Part shown: piece by piece, positions 25,935 to 34,639 of the stretch
Layout of the letters: every line of letters begins with the position of its first letter
How positions within the stretch are numbered: position 1 is the first letter of the stretch
NCBI RefSeq assembly: GCF_020149915.1
Contig: NZ_CP083760.1
Location: 1,922,001-1,986,000 of the forward strand
DNA length: 64,000 nt
Direction: 5' to 3'
DNA from: Candidatus Sulfidibacterium hydrothermale
GTDB taxonomy: Bacteria; Bacteroidota; Bacteroidia; Bacteroidales; F082
The notes under the pieces: model-generated
Seen by the model: the letters and a program-made list of their open reading frames with translations, nothing else
Database searches by the model: none
What the model was told of the DNA's origin: nothing
Made by a program: the position numbers and the translations under genes

Positions 25935-26065
25935 AGGCAACAAAGCATATAAGTCATTGGGCGATAAGTTGTTAAATAAAAGATATGAATATAAATAAAC
26001 GGTATGGTAAACTGAAAGATTTGAGCATTAAAACGCCCACCGCCTCATATGCCTAACCGTTGGCG
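25935..26065 (+). repeat. attC site 3 (type b)
   Basis: R'' AGGCAAC, R' GTTGGCG. The extended R'' ACAGGCAAC is the complement of GTTGCCTGT at the left end of cassette 3. Inner arms use AGCATATAAGTCATTGGGCG. Confidence 0.88.
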
Positions 26066-26094
26066 GTAATAAATAACGAATAAAACATTTTGAA

Positions 26095-27570
26095 ATGAAT
26101 GCATTAGCACTAATAATAGGAAATGCTGATTATAACCAAGAAAAAGACAAATTAATTAATGCGGTAAATGATGCTAATGATTTCGCAAGAAAGCTTGTTA
26201 ATCTTGGTTTTGTTGTAAATAAAATAACTAATTGTAATAGAGAACAATTTGATAGAGAAGTTAGGAAGTTTGGTGAAGATTTAAAAAAGTTTGATATTGG
26301 ATTATTTTATTTTTCAGGTCATGGTTTACAAATTAAAGGGAAAAATTACTTAACAGCAATTGATACAAGTTTTGCAGATGATATATCAGCAATTCACACA
26401 TCATTTCCATTAGATGAGATAATTGATTACATGCAAGCAGCAAAACCAATAATAAAAATACTAATACTTGACGCTTGTAGAAATAATCCTTTACCTAGTC
26501 AATATAGAAGTATTAATTCGGAAGGATTAGCGCCAATTTATGCTCCAAAGGGAACAATTATTGCTTTCTCAACATCACCAGGTGAGAAAGCAATGGATTA
26601 TGGTGCAGGAAGGAATAGTATATATACAGGAGCTTTATTAAATCATATTGATGACATTAATGTGCCAATAGAAGATTTCTTCAAAAGAGTTAGAACAACG
26701 GTTTATACTTTGTCTAATGGAAAACAAACAAGTTGGGAACATACATCATTAATTGGTAATTTTTATTTTAATTCAGGCCAATTAATTCATTCAATAGATC
26801 TTCCTTATAAAAAAGAACATATTGCAGATGAGTTGTTTAACTCTAATGGTTCTGAAATAGAAGAAATTATCAAGGATTTAAAATCACATGATTGGTATCA
26901 ACAATCACCGGCAATTAACAAACTTAATAGAATAGATAAAAATTCGATTGACGAAAGTATGAGATTTTTATTAGGTAGAAATATTTTACAGACTGCTATT
27001 GGTGGAGAATTTGCTGCAAACTCAATTATAAAAAATTTAGATGAATGGTTAAATGATTGGTTTACGGGAGAAGAAAATCATGTTCTTAATGGTATTCTAT
27101 TCGAAATATATTTTAATTCAAAAGGTCAATTTAGACAAAGAAATTTCAAAGCAAATTTAATTGATGACATATTTAAATTAGAAAAGATAGAGCGTTTTAA
27201 GTTTTCATTTGATTTTATAGGAAACCAGTTAAATCCTTTTCATGAGTATTTGTTTTATATACCTTCTCATCCACCTAAAACACTTCCAATAGAATTGCAG
27301 TTTGAAAAAGAAAAATATATGATTGGTGAAAAGGAAAGAACTATACACAGATTAGTTTCAATTAAATTACATGATATTGAAATAATGGAACCATATGAAA
27401 ACAACGATTTTAATACAATTTCAGTTTCTTTTGATAAATTCCAAGAAAGACTTAAAGAAATATTATGTGTGCCAGTATATAGACTTCGGTTGTCAATGAA
27501 TGTAGAGAAAGATAGCTTGAAAATCATTCACATACCTTGGGAATTAAAAGTAAACAAGATGAAACAATAA
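26095..27570 (+). CDS. Cassette 4: caspase-like (C14) peptidase with C-terminal extension
   Basis: 491 aa. Residues 1-230 form a caspase/metacaspase fold: ALALIIGNADY at the start, GLFYFSGHG with catalytic His76, and ILILDACRNNP with catalytic Cys128, followed by GTIIAFSTSPGEKAMD. Residues 270-491 are a separate, unrecognised region that may sense or recruit a partner. Bacterial caspase-like proteins take part in several abortive-infection systems, and single-gene versions exist. It fills cassette 4 (26060-27697). Confidence 0.88.
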   Translation: MNALALIIGNADYNQEKDKLINAVNDANDFARKLVNLGFVVNKITNCNREQFDREVRKFGEDLKKFDIGLFYFSGHGLQIKGKNYLTAIDTSFADDISAIHTSFPLDEIIDYMQAAKPIIKILILDACRNNPLPSQYRSINSEGLAPIYAPKGTIIAFSTSPGEKAMDYGAGRNSIYTGALLNHIDDINVPIEDFFKRVRTTVYTLSNGKQTSWEHTSLIGNFYFNSGQLIHSIDLPYKKEHIADELFNSNGSEIEEIIKDLKSHDWYQQSPAINKLNRIDKNSIDESMRFLLGRNILQTAIGGEFAANSIIKNLDEWLNDWFTGEENHVLNGILFEIYFNSKGQFRQRNFKANLIDDIFKLEKIERFKFSFDFIGNQLNPFHEYLFYIPSHPPKTLPIELQFEKEKYMIGEKERTIHRLVSIKLHDIEIMEPYENNDFNTISVSFDKFQERLKEILCVPVYRLRLSMNVEKDSLKIIHIPWELKVNKMKQ

Positions 27571-27574
27571 CTAC

Positions 27575-27703
27575 CGCCAACATCGGCTATGCTTCATGCC
27601 GCAAATAACTGTAAATAAATGGATTAACTTTGATTAAACATGTTTGTAAATTGAAAAATTAAACAATAAAATGCGCCACGCAGCATAGCCCTGCACGTTA
27701 GCA
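27575..27703 (+). repeat. attC site 4 (type c)
   Basis: R'' CGCCAAC, R' GTTAGCA. The extended R'' TACCGCCAAC is the complement of GTTGGCGGTA at the left end of cassette 4. Contains TAACTTTG, a -7-like box. Confidence 0.88.
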
Positions 27704-28217
27704 GTCATGCCCACCGGCGGGCAATCATTCGTTCTTTGAGGCTGTCTTGCGCAGCTTGCTTTTGAAAAATTAGTTTTCATAAGACACATCTGTAAACAAG
27801 ATGTTTACGTTGCAGCAAGCTGCTCAGGCCGCAGGACAATTTGGGGAAATGGCTTGCGTGACGGAAGGTCGAGTTCTTCCAGATTCTTCGTTTCGGGATT
27901 TCGCACGCAAGGGCAGGAGTAAGGCGGCGTAATCATTTTTGCAGGTTGAAATCAATTTATGCGTTGTTTGAAAAATTTTCATTCAAAATAGGGAAGATGC
28001 TCATTCATAAACGAAAACCTGGGAAATGATGTTGCAAAAATACTTCCGCCGCCTTCTGCCGGTTTCCGTACTGCCGTTGGGACACGTTCAGCTAACAGCG
28101 GCTCATAGTGCATGCCGCAAATTGTGCTGAATTTGAAAATTAATTGTAAATTTGAGAATATTTGTAAACAGAGAAAATTTTGGAAACCAATTGCGGCACG
28201 CACCATAGCCGCACCCG
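27698..28217 (+). repeat. Cassette 5: non-coding structured cassette, family A copy 1
   Basis: 520 bp from crossover to crossover, with no credible protein gene. Foldable parts: hairpin I with GCAGCTTGCT (27751-27760) against AGCAAGCTGC (27814-27823) and inner ACATCT/AGATGT; hairpin II with CTTGCGTG (27853-27860) against CACGCAAG (27904-27911); stem III with AAGGCGGCG + ATTTTTGCA (27921-27943) against TGCAAAAAT + CGCCGCCTT (28033-28055), separated by a 5x5 internal loop. It ends with attC5. Left end GTTAGCA and R'' AGCTAAC (A/T variant). Candidate structured RNA. Confidence 0.85.
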
Positions 28218-28223
28218 TTGGCA
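28090..28223 (+). repeat. attC site 5 (type a)
   Basis: R'' AGCTAAC, R' GTTGGCA; closes cassette 5. Confidence 0.9.
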
Positions 28224-28736
28224 GTCATGCCCACCGGCGGGTAATCATTCGTTCTTTGGGGCTGTCTTGCGCAGCTTGCTTTTGAAAAATTAGTTTTCAT
28301 AAGACACATCTGTAAACAAGATGTTTACGTTGCAGCAAGCTGCTCTGGCCGCAGGACAATTTGGGGAAATGGCTTGCGTGACGGAAGGTCGAGTTCTTCC
28401 GGATTCTTCATTTCGGGATTTCGCACGCAAGGGCAGGAGTAAGGCGGCGTAATCATTTTTGCAGGTTGAAATCAATTATGCGTTGTTTGAAAGATTTTTA
28501 TTCAAAATAGAGAAGATGTTCATTCATAAACGAAAACCTGGGAAATGATGTTGCAAAAATACTTCCGCCGCCTTCTGCTGGTTTCCGTACTGCCGCTGGG
28601 ACACGTTCAGCCAACAGCGGCTCATAGTGCATGCCGCAAATTGTGCTGAATTTGAAAATAAATCGTAAATTTGAGAATATTTGTAAACAGAGAAAATTTT
28701 GAAAACCAATTGCGGCACGCACCATAGCCGCACCCG
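28218..28736 (+). repeat. Cassette 6: non-coding cassette, family A copy 2
   Basis: 519 bp, in tandem with copies 1 and 3. Left end GTTGGCA and R'' AGCCAAC (G/C variant): both ends changed together relative to copy 1. Stems I, II and III are intact. Confidence 0.85.
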
Positions 28737-28742
28737 TTAGCA
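28609..28742 (+). repeat. attC site 6 (type a)
   Basis: R'' AGCCAAC, R' GTTAGCA; closes cassette 6. Confidence 0.9.
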
Positions 28743-29255
28743 GTCATGCCCACCGGCGGGCAATCATTCGTTCTTTGAGGCTGTCTTGCGCAGCTTGCTT
28801 TTGAAAAATTAGTTTTCATAAGACACATCTGTAAACAAGATGTTTACGTTGCAGCAAGCTGCTCAGGCCACAGAACAATTTGGGGAAATGGCTTGCGTGA
28901 CGGAAGGTCGAGTTCTTCCTGATTCTTCATTTCGGGATTTCGCACGCAAGGGCAGGAGTAAGGCGGCGTAATCATTTTTGCAGGTTGAAATCAATTATGC
29001 GTTGTTTGAAAGTTTTTCATTCAAAATAGGGAAGATGTTCATTCATAAACGAAAACCTGGGAAATGATGTTGCAAAAATACTTCCGCCGCCTTCTGTAGG
29101 TTTCCGTACTGCCGTTGGGACACGTTCAGCTAACAGCGGCTCATAGTGCATGCCGCAAGTTGTACTAAAATTGAAAATAAATTGTAAATTTGAGAATATT
29201 TATAAACAGAGAAGATTATGAAAACCAATTGCGGCACGCACCATAGCCGCACCCG
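28737..29255 (+). repeat. Cassette 7: non-coding cassette, family A copy 3
   Basis: 519 bp, third of three tandem copies (27698-29255). A/T variant at both ends. It carries GCCACAGAAC where copies 1 and 2 have GCCGCAGGAC. Confidence 0.85.
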
Positions 29256-29261
29256 TTATGC
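29128..29261 (+). repeat. attC site 7 (type a)
   Basis: R'' AGCTAAC, R' GTTATGC; closes cassette 7. Confidence 0.9.
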
Positions 29262-29403
29262 ATAATTGGGGTATGTAGCTTTATTTATAGTTCTTACTAC
29301 AAGAAAACAAAGTGGAACATAAAATGTTGAAAAAATTAATTACATTGAAATATAATTTTTATAAACAGAATTGAAAATACGTTTTAAATCCAGAACCCAA
29401 AAA

Positions 29404-29940
29404 ATGGATAAAGAAAATCATATTGAAATAATAGAATCAGAAAATAAAGTCGAGTGTAAAATAAAGAATAAAGGAACATCGCTAATTGTTGTATTAATTT
29501 TGGGTGTTTTTGCTTTAATCGGATTCATACTTCCTTTTGCAGTTTTCATATCTAGTTTTATTTATAACTTTAATATTAGTTTTGGTTTTATCATAACAAT
29601 ACTTATTGGATTTGGTACTGGATATTATCTAACAAAATTAATTTTATGGAATACTTTTGGTTTAGAAAAATTTACAATTTCTGATACAAAAACAGATTAC
29701 TATTGTGATTTTAAATTCTTTAGGAGTAATAAAAAAACATTAAATAAACCGTTTGTTGTTAAATATATTACAAAAGACAAGAATACTGAAAACGTTAAAA
29801 AAGAGAATTATGGACGCTTAGTAATAGAATCAAGAGACAACAAAGTAGAGTCACAATTTGATTTGCCAATTAAATATTTAGAAGATTTATTGTCATTAGT
29901 CAATGATAAAAAGAATAGAAATAACGAATACTATAAATAA
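29404..29940 (+). CDS. Cassette 8: small membrane protein, unknown function
   Basis: 178 aa from the ATG at 29404; a TTG at 29371 would extend it but the ATG is preferred. Two adjacent hydrophobic helices at about residues 28-50 and 55-80 (SLIVVLILGVFALIGFILPF and FGFIITILIGFGTGYYL) are followed by a soluble, Lys-rich domain of short strands. This PH-like layout after two helices is seen in many small membrane proteins. Sole gene of cassette 8 (29256-30073). Confidence 0.7.
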   Translation: MDKENHIEIIESENKVECKIKNKGTSLIVVLILGVFALIGFILPFAVFISSFIYNFNISFGFIITILIGFGTGYYLTKLILWNTFGLEKFTISDTKTDYYCDFKFFRSNKKTLNKPFVVKYITKDKNTENVKKENYGRLVIESRDNKVESQFDLPIKYLEDLLSLVNDKKNRNNEYYK

Positions 29941-29948
29941 TAAACTAT

Positions 29949-30079
29949 GCATAACATCGGCTATACTTCATGCCGCAGTTTATTGGTAATAAGACGGTTA
30001 AACCTTAATAAAAGATATTTGTAAACAGAAAAAATTAAACGATAAACTGCGGCACGCAGCATAGCCCAGCACGTTGGCA
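29949..30079 (+). repeat. attC site 8 (type c)
   Basis: R'' GCATAAC, R' GTTGGCA. Extended ATGCATAAC is the complement of GTTATGCAT at the left end of cassette 8. Confidence 0.88.
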
Positions 30080-30592
30080 GTCATGCCCACCGGCGGGCAA
30101 TCATTCGTTCTTTGAGGTTGTCTTGCGCAGCTTGCTTTTGAAAAATTAATTTTCATAAGACACATCTGTAAACAAGATGTTTACGTTGCAGCAAGCTGCT
30201 CAGGCCACAGAACAATTTGGGGAAATGGCTTGCGTGACGGAAGGTCGAGTTCTTCAGAATATTTTGTTTCGGGATTTCGCACGCAAGGGCAGGAGTAAGG
30301 CGGCGTAATCATTTTTGCAGGTTGAAATCAATTATGCGTTGTTTGAAAGATTTTTATTCAAAATAGAGAAGATATTCATTCATAAACGAAAACCTGGGAA
30401 ATGATGTTGCAAAAATACTTCCGCCGCCTTCTGCAGGTTTCCGTACTGCCGTTGGGACACGTTCAGCCAACAGCGGCTCATAGTGCATGCCGCAAATTGT
30501 GCTGAATTTGAAAATTAATTGTAAATTTGAGAATATTTGTAAACAGAGAAAATTTTGAAAACCAATTGCGGCACGCACCATAGCCGCACCCG
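30074..30592 (+). repeat. Cassette 9: non-coding cassette, family A copy 4
   Basis: 519 bp. G/C variant at both ends (GTTGGCA, AGCCAAC). The loop-side arm of the small hairpin in domain II is changed (TTCTTCAGAATATT), so this copy has lost one inner pair. Confidence 0.85.
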
Positions 30593-30598
30593 TTAGCA
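30465..30598 (+). repeat. attC site 9 (type a)
   Basis: R'' AGCCAAC, R' GTTAGCA; closes cassette 9. Confidence 0.9.
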
Positions 30599-30609
30599 GG
30601 CATAAAAAA

Positions 30610-31242
30610 ATGAATAAAGGAATTCTTACAATATTAGTCGTGATTTTCACAATATATGCAGTAAATGCACAGACTGTTTGTGAAAAGGGAATTGAGCAAG
30701 CAAAAAAAGATTTTAAGAAATCAAACTTTGCTTTTCATTCTGAAGAATTTTTGCCTATTGAGAATACATACCTTTTTGTTTTAAAAAAATATTATGATGT
30801 GGACTGGTATTTTAGTGATTCAATAAATTATTATAAATGTTATGATTCAGTAATGATTGATTTGTTAGAAACTAAATATGGAAAGAATTTTTTACAAAAA
30901 GCGAGAGTAATAACTGACAGTCTAGATAAAACTAAGAACTGGCTTAAATATCCCAGTTTCCCAGGAGGGAGAACAGCTTTATTTAAATACCTTTTCAACA
31001 GGACAATTAATGATTCCATGAAAATAGATACAATAAGAACTCAAAATCGAGTATATGTCCAATTCGAAATTGACTCAACAGGCAAAGTGAAAAATCCTAA
31101 AATAATGAGAGGGATTAATGAAAGTATTGACAAAAAAATCATTGAGATTGTAAGACAAATGCCAGATTGGGAACCAAGATATTTATATGGAAATCCAATC
31201 AAAGTGAACTATATAATGCCAATAAATATTAACAAAAAATGA
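30610..31242 (+). CDS. Cassette 10: exported protein with TonB C-terminal-like domain
   Basis: 210 aa. Signal peptide MNKGILTILVVIFTIYAVNA, cleaved before QTV. The C-terminal 70 residues read VYVQFEIDSTGKVKNPKIMR, then GINESIDKKIIEIVRQMPDW and PIKVNYIMPININ. That matches the TonB C-terminal fold common in Bacteroidota periplasmic proteins. It lacks an N-terminal transmembrane anchor of a true TonB, so it is a stand-alone domain rather than an energy transducer. Sole gene of cassette 10 (30593-31374). Confidence 0.75.
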   Translation: MNKGILTILVVIFTIYAVNAQTVCEKGIEQAKKDFKKSNFAFHSEEFLPIENTYLFVLKKYYDVDWYFSDSINYYKCYDSVMIDLLETKYGKNFLQKARVITDSLDKTKNWLKYPSFPGGRTALFKYLFNRTINDSMKIDTIRTQNRVYVQFEIDSTGKVKNPKIMRGINESIDKKIIEIVRQMPDWEPRYLYGNPIKVNYIMPININKK

Positions 31243-31250
31243 AATACGCC

Positions 31251-31380
31251 TGCTAACAAAGCATATAAGTCATTGGGCGATAACTCGTTAAACAAAAGAT
31301 ATGGATACAAATAAGCGGCATGGTAAACTGAAATATTTAGCATTAAAACGCCCAACGCCTCATATGCCTAACCGTTAGCC
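31251..31380 (+). repeat. attC site 10 (type b)
   Basis: R'' TGCTAAC, R' GTTAGCC. Extended GCCTGCTAAC is the complement of GTTAGCAGGC at the left end of cassette 10. Confidence 0.88.
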
Positions 31381-31410
31381 ATAATTTAGGGAAAAAATTA
31401 AGAAAAAGGT

Positions 31411-31440
31411 TTTGAAATCCGACAAAAAGTATTAACTTTG
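31411..31440 (+). promoter_or_regulatory. Cassette-borne promoter for mazEF
   Basis: TTTG at 31411-31414 and TAACTTTG at 31433-31440, separated by 18 bp, match the Bacteroidota -33/-7 consensus; mazE starts 26 bp further on. Confidence 0.7.
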
Positions 31441-31465
31441 TAATTACAATTAAAAACATTAAGAC

Positions 31466-31711
31466 ATGGAACTGCCAATCATACAAATCGGGAATTCAAA
31501 AGGATTTCGTTTGAGCAAAACCCTTATTGAAAAATATAATATCAAGGACAAAGTTGAACTTATTCTTGAAAAAGGATACATTGTGTTGAAACCCATTTCG
31601 CAACCAAGAAAAGGCTGGGAAAAAGCCTTCAAAGAAATGAATGAAAAAGGCGATGACCAACTATTGTTTAATGATGTTTTTGAAGATGAAAATTTGGAAG
31701 AATGGAATTAA
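31466..31711 (+). CDS. mazE: Cassette 11: MazE-type antitoxin (AbrB fold)
   Basis: 81 aa. The swapped-hairpin AbrB DNA-binding fold is visible at the N-terminus (PIIQIGNSKGFRLSKTLIEK, then VELILEKGYIVLKP), and an acidic C-terminal tail (DVFEDENLEEWN) would wrap the toxin. It overlaps mazF by 10 bp. It represses its own promoter and neutralises MazF, as in other MazEF pairs. Confidence 0.9.
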   Translation: MELPIIQIGNSKGFRLSKTLIEKYNIKDKVELILEKGYIVLKPISQPRKGWEKAFKEMNEKGDDQLLFNDVFEDENLEEWN

Positions 31712-32025
31712 CACAATACGAAATAGTTTTAGTGAATCTTGACCCGACAATAGGAAGTGAAATAAAGAAGACCCGTCCCTGTGTTATTATTTCGCCCGAT
31801 GAAATGAATAAATATCTTCGGACAATAGTTGTTGCGCCCATGACAACAAAATCAAGGAAATATCCTACGAGAATAGAAGTAAAACACGACAATAAAACAG
31901 GGTGGGTTGTAATAGACCAAATCCGTACAATTGACAAGAAACGAATCATAAAGACTTTAGGCCAACTTTCCAAACGAGAAATAAAAGATGTTAAATCAGT
32001 ACTGAAAGAAACCTATGTTGATTGA
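31702..32025 (+). CDS. mazF: Cassette 11: MazF/PemK-type mRNA interferase toxin
   Basis: 107 aa of the PemK/MazF family: QYEIVLVNLDPTIGSEIKKTRPCVIIS (signature with the catalytic Arg), VVAPMTTKSRKYPTRIEV, and WVVIDQIRTIDKKRI. It cleaves RNA at short sequences and blocks translation. The pair fills cassette 11 (31375-32168). Toxin-antitoxin cassettes are known to stabilise large integron arrays. Confidence 0.93.
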   Translation: MELTQYEIVLVNLDPTIGSEIKKTRPCVIISPDEMNKYLRTIVVAPMTTKSRKYPTRIEVKHDNKTGWVVIDQIRTIDKKRIIKTLGQLSKREIKDVKSVLKETYVD

Positions 32026-32035
32026 TTAAAACTAT

Positions 32036-32174
32036 GGCTAACACAGCATAAGCTTCATGCGGGAAAAAGTACTAAATTTGAAGAGAGCAGAATATAAGAG
32101 ACGAAAACAGTAAATATAAATCGCAACCGGCAATAAAAGTGACCCCGCACGTCGCTTATACCGGGCCGTTAGCC
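32036..32174 (+). repeat. attC site 11
   Basis: R'' GGCTAAC, R' GTTAGCC; at 139 bp the longest in the array. Extended TATGGCTAAC is the complement of GTTAGCCATA at the left end of cassette 11. Confidence 0.85.
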
Positions 32175-32230
32175 AAAATGTAAAGAAAATGCGGGAAATA
32201 TATCATTACTCATCGCATATGTAAAGAAAA

Positions 32231-32261
32231 TTTGATTTTTTTATCAAAATAGTTAACTTTG
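32231..32261 (+). promoter_or_regulatory. Cassette-borne promoter for the Fic gene
   Basis: TTTG at 32231-32234 and TAACTTTG at 32254-32261, 19 bp apart; the Fic ATG follows at 32300. The direct repeat TGTAAAGAAAAT (about 32180, 32220 and 32259) surrounds it and could be a regulator site. Confidence 0.65.
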
Positions 32262-32299
32262 TAAAGAAAATAGAAGAAACTTTACAAAAGGAACGAGAA

Positions 32300-33358
32300 A
32301 TGTTAAAGAAATTACCCATAGAAAAAGATATTGAAACAAAAAGAGTTCTAAAAAAACTTGCATCTGCTCATCGTGCATTGGCAGAATTAAAAGGAGTTGT
32401 ATCTACCATTCCAAATGAGAATATATTGATTAATACATTGGGATTGCAAGAAGCAAAAGATAGTTCAGCAATAGAAAATATTATTACAACACACGATGAT
32501 ATTTATAAAGCAGACTTAAATCTTGAAGGCTTTAAATCACTGAATGCCAAAGAAGTTCAAAATTATATTTCAGCACTTAAAAAAGGTTTTGCTTTAATAT
32601 CGAAAAAAAAGATATTAACAAACAACGACATAATTGAAATACAATCTGTATTAGAAAAAAACAGAGCAGGTTTCAGAAAACTTCCCGGGACAGCATTAAA
32701 AAACGCAACGACAGGAGAAACTGTTTATACGCCGCCACAGGAATATGATGAAATAGTGGACTTAATGACAAATCTGGAACAATTTATCAATGATGATACA
32801 ATGTCTGATTTTGACCCATTGGTGAAAATGGCAATCATTCATTATCAGTTTGAAAGTATTCATCCATTTTATGACGGGAACGGAAGAACAGGTAGAATAA
32901 TAAATGTTATCTATTTGGTAATGAAAGATTTATTGAATTTACCCATCTTGTATTTGAGTCGATATATTATTTTAAACAAGGGAAATTATTATAAATTATT
33001 GCAAGAAATAAGAGAAACAGACGATTGGGAAAACTGGTTGTTATTTATGTTAGACGCAGTAGAACAAATATCAAAAGAAACTATTGAACTAATTGGAAAA
33101 ATACGAGACTTAATATTTGAATATAAAAACATTCTTCGCGATAATTATAAATTTTACAGTCAGGATTTGTTGAACAATTTATTTAAACACCCTTATACAA
33201 AAATAGAATTTATAGAGCGAGATTTAGGCGTTTCAAGAATAACAGCAGCAAAATATTTAAACGAATTAGCAAAAGACGGATTATTAAGAAAAGAAAAATT
33301 AGGGACAGGGAATTATTATATCAACGAACGGTTAATGGATTTACTAACAAAGAAATAG
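32300..33358 (+). CDS. Cassette 12: Fic-domain protein
   Basis: 352 aa. The Fic core motif HPFYDGNGRTGR is intact, so AMP-transfer (or another nucleotidyl transfer) to a target protein is expected. An inhibitory motif of the S-x-x-x-E-N type (SSAIEN, residues 55-60) lies in the N-terminal Fic_N region, which makes this a class II, self-inhibited Fic that may not need a separate antitoxin. A C-terminal winged helix (LGVSRITAAKYLNELAKDGL) may bind DNA. It fills cassette 12 (32169-33497) with its own promoter. Confidence 0.92.
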   Translation: MLKKLPIEKDIETKRVLKKLASAHRALAELKGVVSTIPNENILINTLGLQEAKDSSAIENIITTHDDIYKADLNLEGFKSLNAKEVQNYISALKKGFALISKKKILTNNDIIEIQSVLEKNRAGFRKLPGTALKNATTGETVYTPPQEYDEIVDLMTNLEQFINDDTMSDFDPLVKMAIIHYQFESIHPFYDGNGRTGRIINVIYLVMKDLLNLPILYLSRYIILNKGNYYKLLQEIRETDDWENWLLFMLDAVEQISKETIELIGKIRDLIFEYKNILRDNYKFYSQDLLNNLFKHPYTKIEFIERDLGVSRITAAKYLNELAKDGLLRKEKLGTGNYYINERLMDLLTKK

Positions 33359-33373
33359 AACAAAATACACTTT

Positions 33374-33503
33374 GGCTAACAAAGCATATAAGTCATTGGG
33401 CGGTAAGTAGTTAAATAAACATACAAACATTGATAAACAGCATGGTAAACTGAAAGATTTGAGCATTAAAACGCCCAACGCCTCATATGCCTAACCGTTG
33501 GCC
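33374..33503 (+). repeat. attC site 12 (type b)
   Basis: R'' GGCTAAC, R' GTTGGCC. Extended TTTGGCTAAC is the complement of GTTAGCCAAA at the left end of cassette 12. Confidence 0.88.
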
Positions 33504-33531
33504 GTAAGGCAGAAAAAACAGAAAAATAAAT

Positions 33532-34476
33532 ATGAAAAAATTATTCCCAATAATAATTGGTTTTGTCTTTTTAATAGCCTGTAATAATCCGCAGAAAAAA
33601 TTGACATATAGTTCCAATAAAAATGATTGGAAACCTGATAAGTTAATTGGAAAGGTCAAAACTCTTGTTCAATACAAAGCAAATGTGATTAATCCCGGAA
33701 ATGGAGAAACAGAAACGCCAAGAATTACATTCAAGAAAGAATATACCAAATATGGTATGATTTTGTTTCAGGAATACTATGACAATTTTAAGAACTTAAA
33801 ACAGAAAACCAAAAACGAATACAACGACAAAGGACTAATTATAAAATCAACAACTGAATTTTATCAACCGTATTCAAGAATGATTCAAACAAATCGGTAT
33901 GATACTGCCGGGAACCTGATTTTTACAAATATTGCATACAACGATACTTTATCAAGTAGTGCCAAATTTGCATATAACACACACAAAGATTTAGTAAAAG
34001 GGACTGACATTCAAAATGGAGATACTACGGTGAATCTTTTTGAATATAGGTACAACAAAAACGGGAAAATCATTTGGGAAAAGAAAGTACAAAATTACAA
34101 ATCAGGAAAAGATGAATATTTGATTACATTTAAGTACGACAAAAAAGGAAACTTAATTGAAGAAAGAAGTAAATCTCAGCTTTTCGGAGAAATGAAATGG
34201 GTTTATAAATACGACAACAAGAATAAACTCAAAGAGAGTAGCGAATACGAAAATGGACAAATACAAAATGAAATTTATTTTAACAATAATCATAATCAAA
34301 CACTAGCAAGATACTATGAAAATGGCAAGCTTAACAGGGAAATGAAGTTTGATTATAAATTTGATAAAACGGGCAATTGGGTTATCAAAAAAGCCTATTT
34401 GAAAGAAAACTTTTTGAAAGGCAAAACATTTAAACCTGTATATATTGAAACAAGAAAAATTAACTATTATGAATAA
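33532..34476 (+). CDS. Cassette 13: lipoprotein with YD/RHS-like repeats
   Basis: 314 aa. The signal peptide ends in a lipobox (FVFLIAC; lipidated Cys at about 17). The rest consists of degenerate 20-25-residue repeats containing Y-x-x-x-G-x-L/I (NEYNDKGLIIKS, NRYDTAGNLIF, FKYDKKGNLIEE, YKYDNKNKLKES), a beta-strand pattern like RHS/YD or MORN-type surface proteins. Probably anchored in the outer membrane. Function unknown. Sole gene of cassette 13 (33498-34610). Confidence 0.78.
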   Translation: MKKLFPIIIGFVFLIACNNPQKKLTYSSNKNDWKPDKLIGKVKTLVQYKANVINPGNGETETPRITFKKEYTKYGMILFQEYYDNFKNLKQKTKNEYNDKGLIIKSTTEFYQPYSRMIQTNRYDTAGNLIFTNIAYNDTLSSSAKFAYNTHKDLVKGTDIQNGDTTVNLFEYRYNKNGKIIWEKKVQNYKSGKDEYLITFKYDKKGNLIEERSKSQLFGEMKWVYKYDNKNKLKESSEYENGQIQNEIYFNNNHNQTLARYYENGKLNREMKFDYKFDKTGNWVIKKAYLKENFLKGKTFKPVYIETRKINYYE

Positions 34477-34486
34477 AACGCCCAGC

Positions 34487-34616
34487 GGCCAACAACACCT
34501 ATGCGTTATGCCGCAATTTATTGCAAATAAATAGATTAAGCGTTAAATGAAGAAAATTGTAAATACGAAAATTAAACAATAAAAAAGCGGCACATCGCAT
34601 AGCCACACCGTTAGGC
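34487..34616 (+). repeat. attC site 13 (type c)
   Basis: R'' GGCCAAC, R' GTTAGGC. CGGCCAAC is the complement of GTTGGCCG at the left end of cassette 13 (8 bp). Confidence 0.87.
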
Positions 34617-34639
34617 GTAAGGTGAATCGAAAAAACAAA

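Noticed and set aside
27801-27930. A 43-codon plus-strand ORF (MFTLQQAAQA...) in family A cassettes
   Set aside because: It is stopped by TAG in copy 8, loses its start by an insertion in copy 7, is frameshifted in copy 10 and is absent from family B. The pairing arms survive these changes better than the frame does.
27979-28206. Minus-strand ORFs of about 75 aa recurring in each family A cassette (MVRAAIGFQNF...), and 60-70 aa minus-strand ORFs inside them
   Set aside because: The 75-aa frames read backwards through the attC site and recur only because attC is repeated. The 60-70 aa frames are lost in several copies by indels, and all other cassette genes lie on the + strand.
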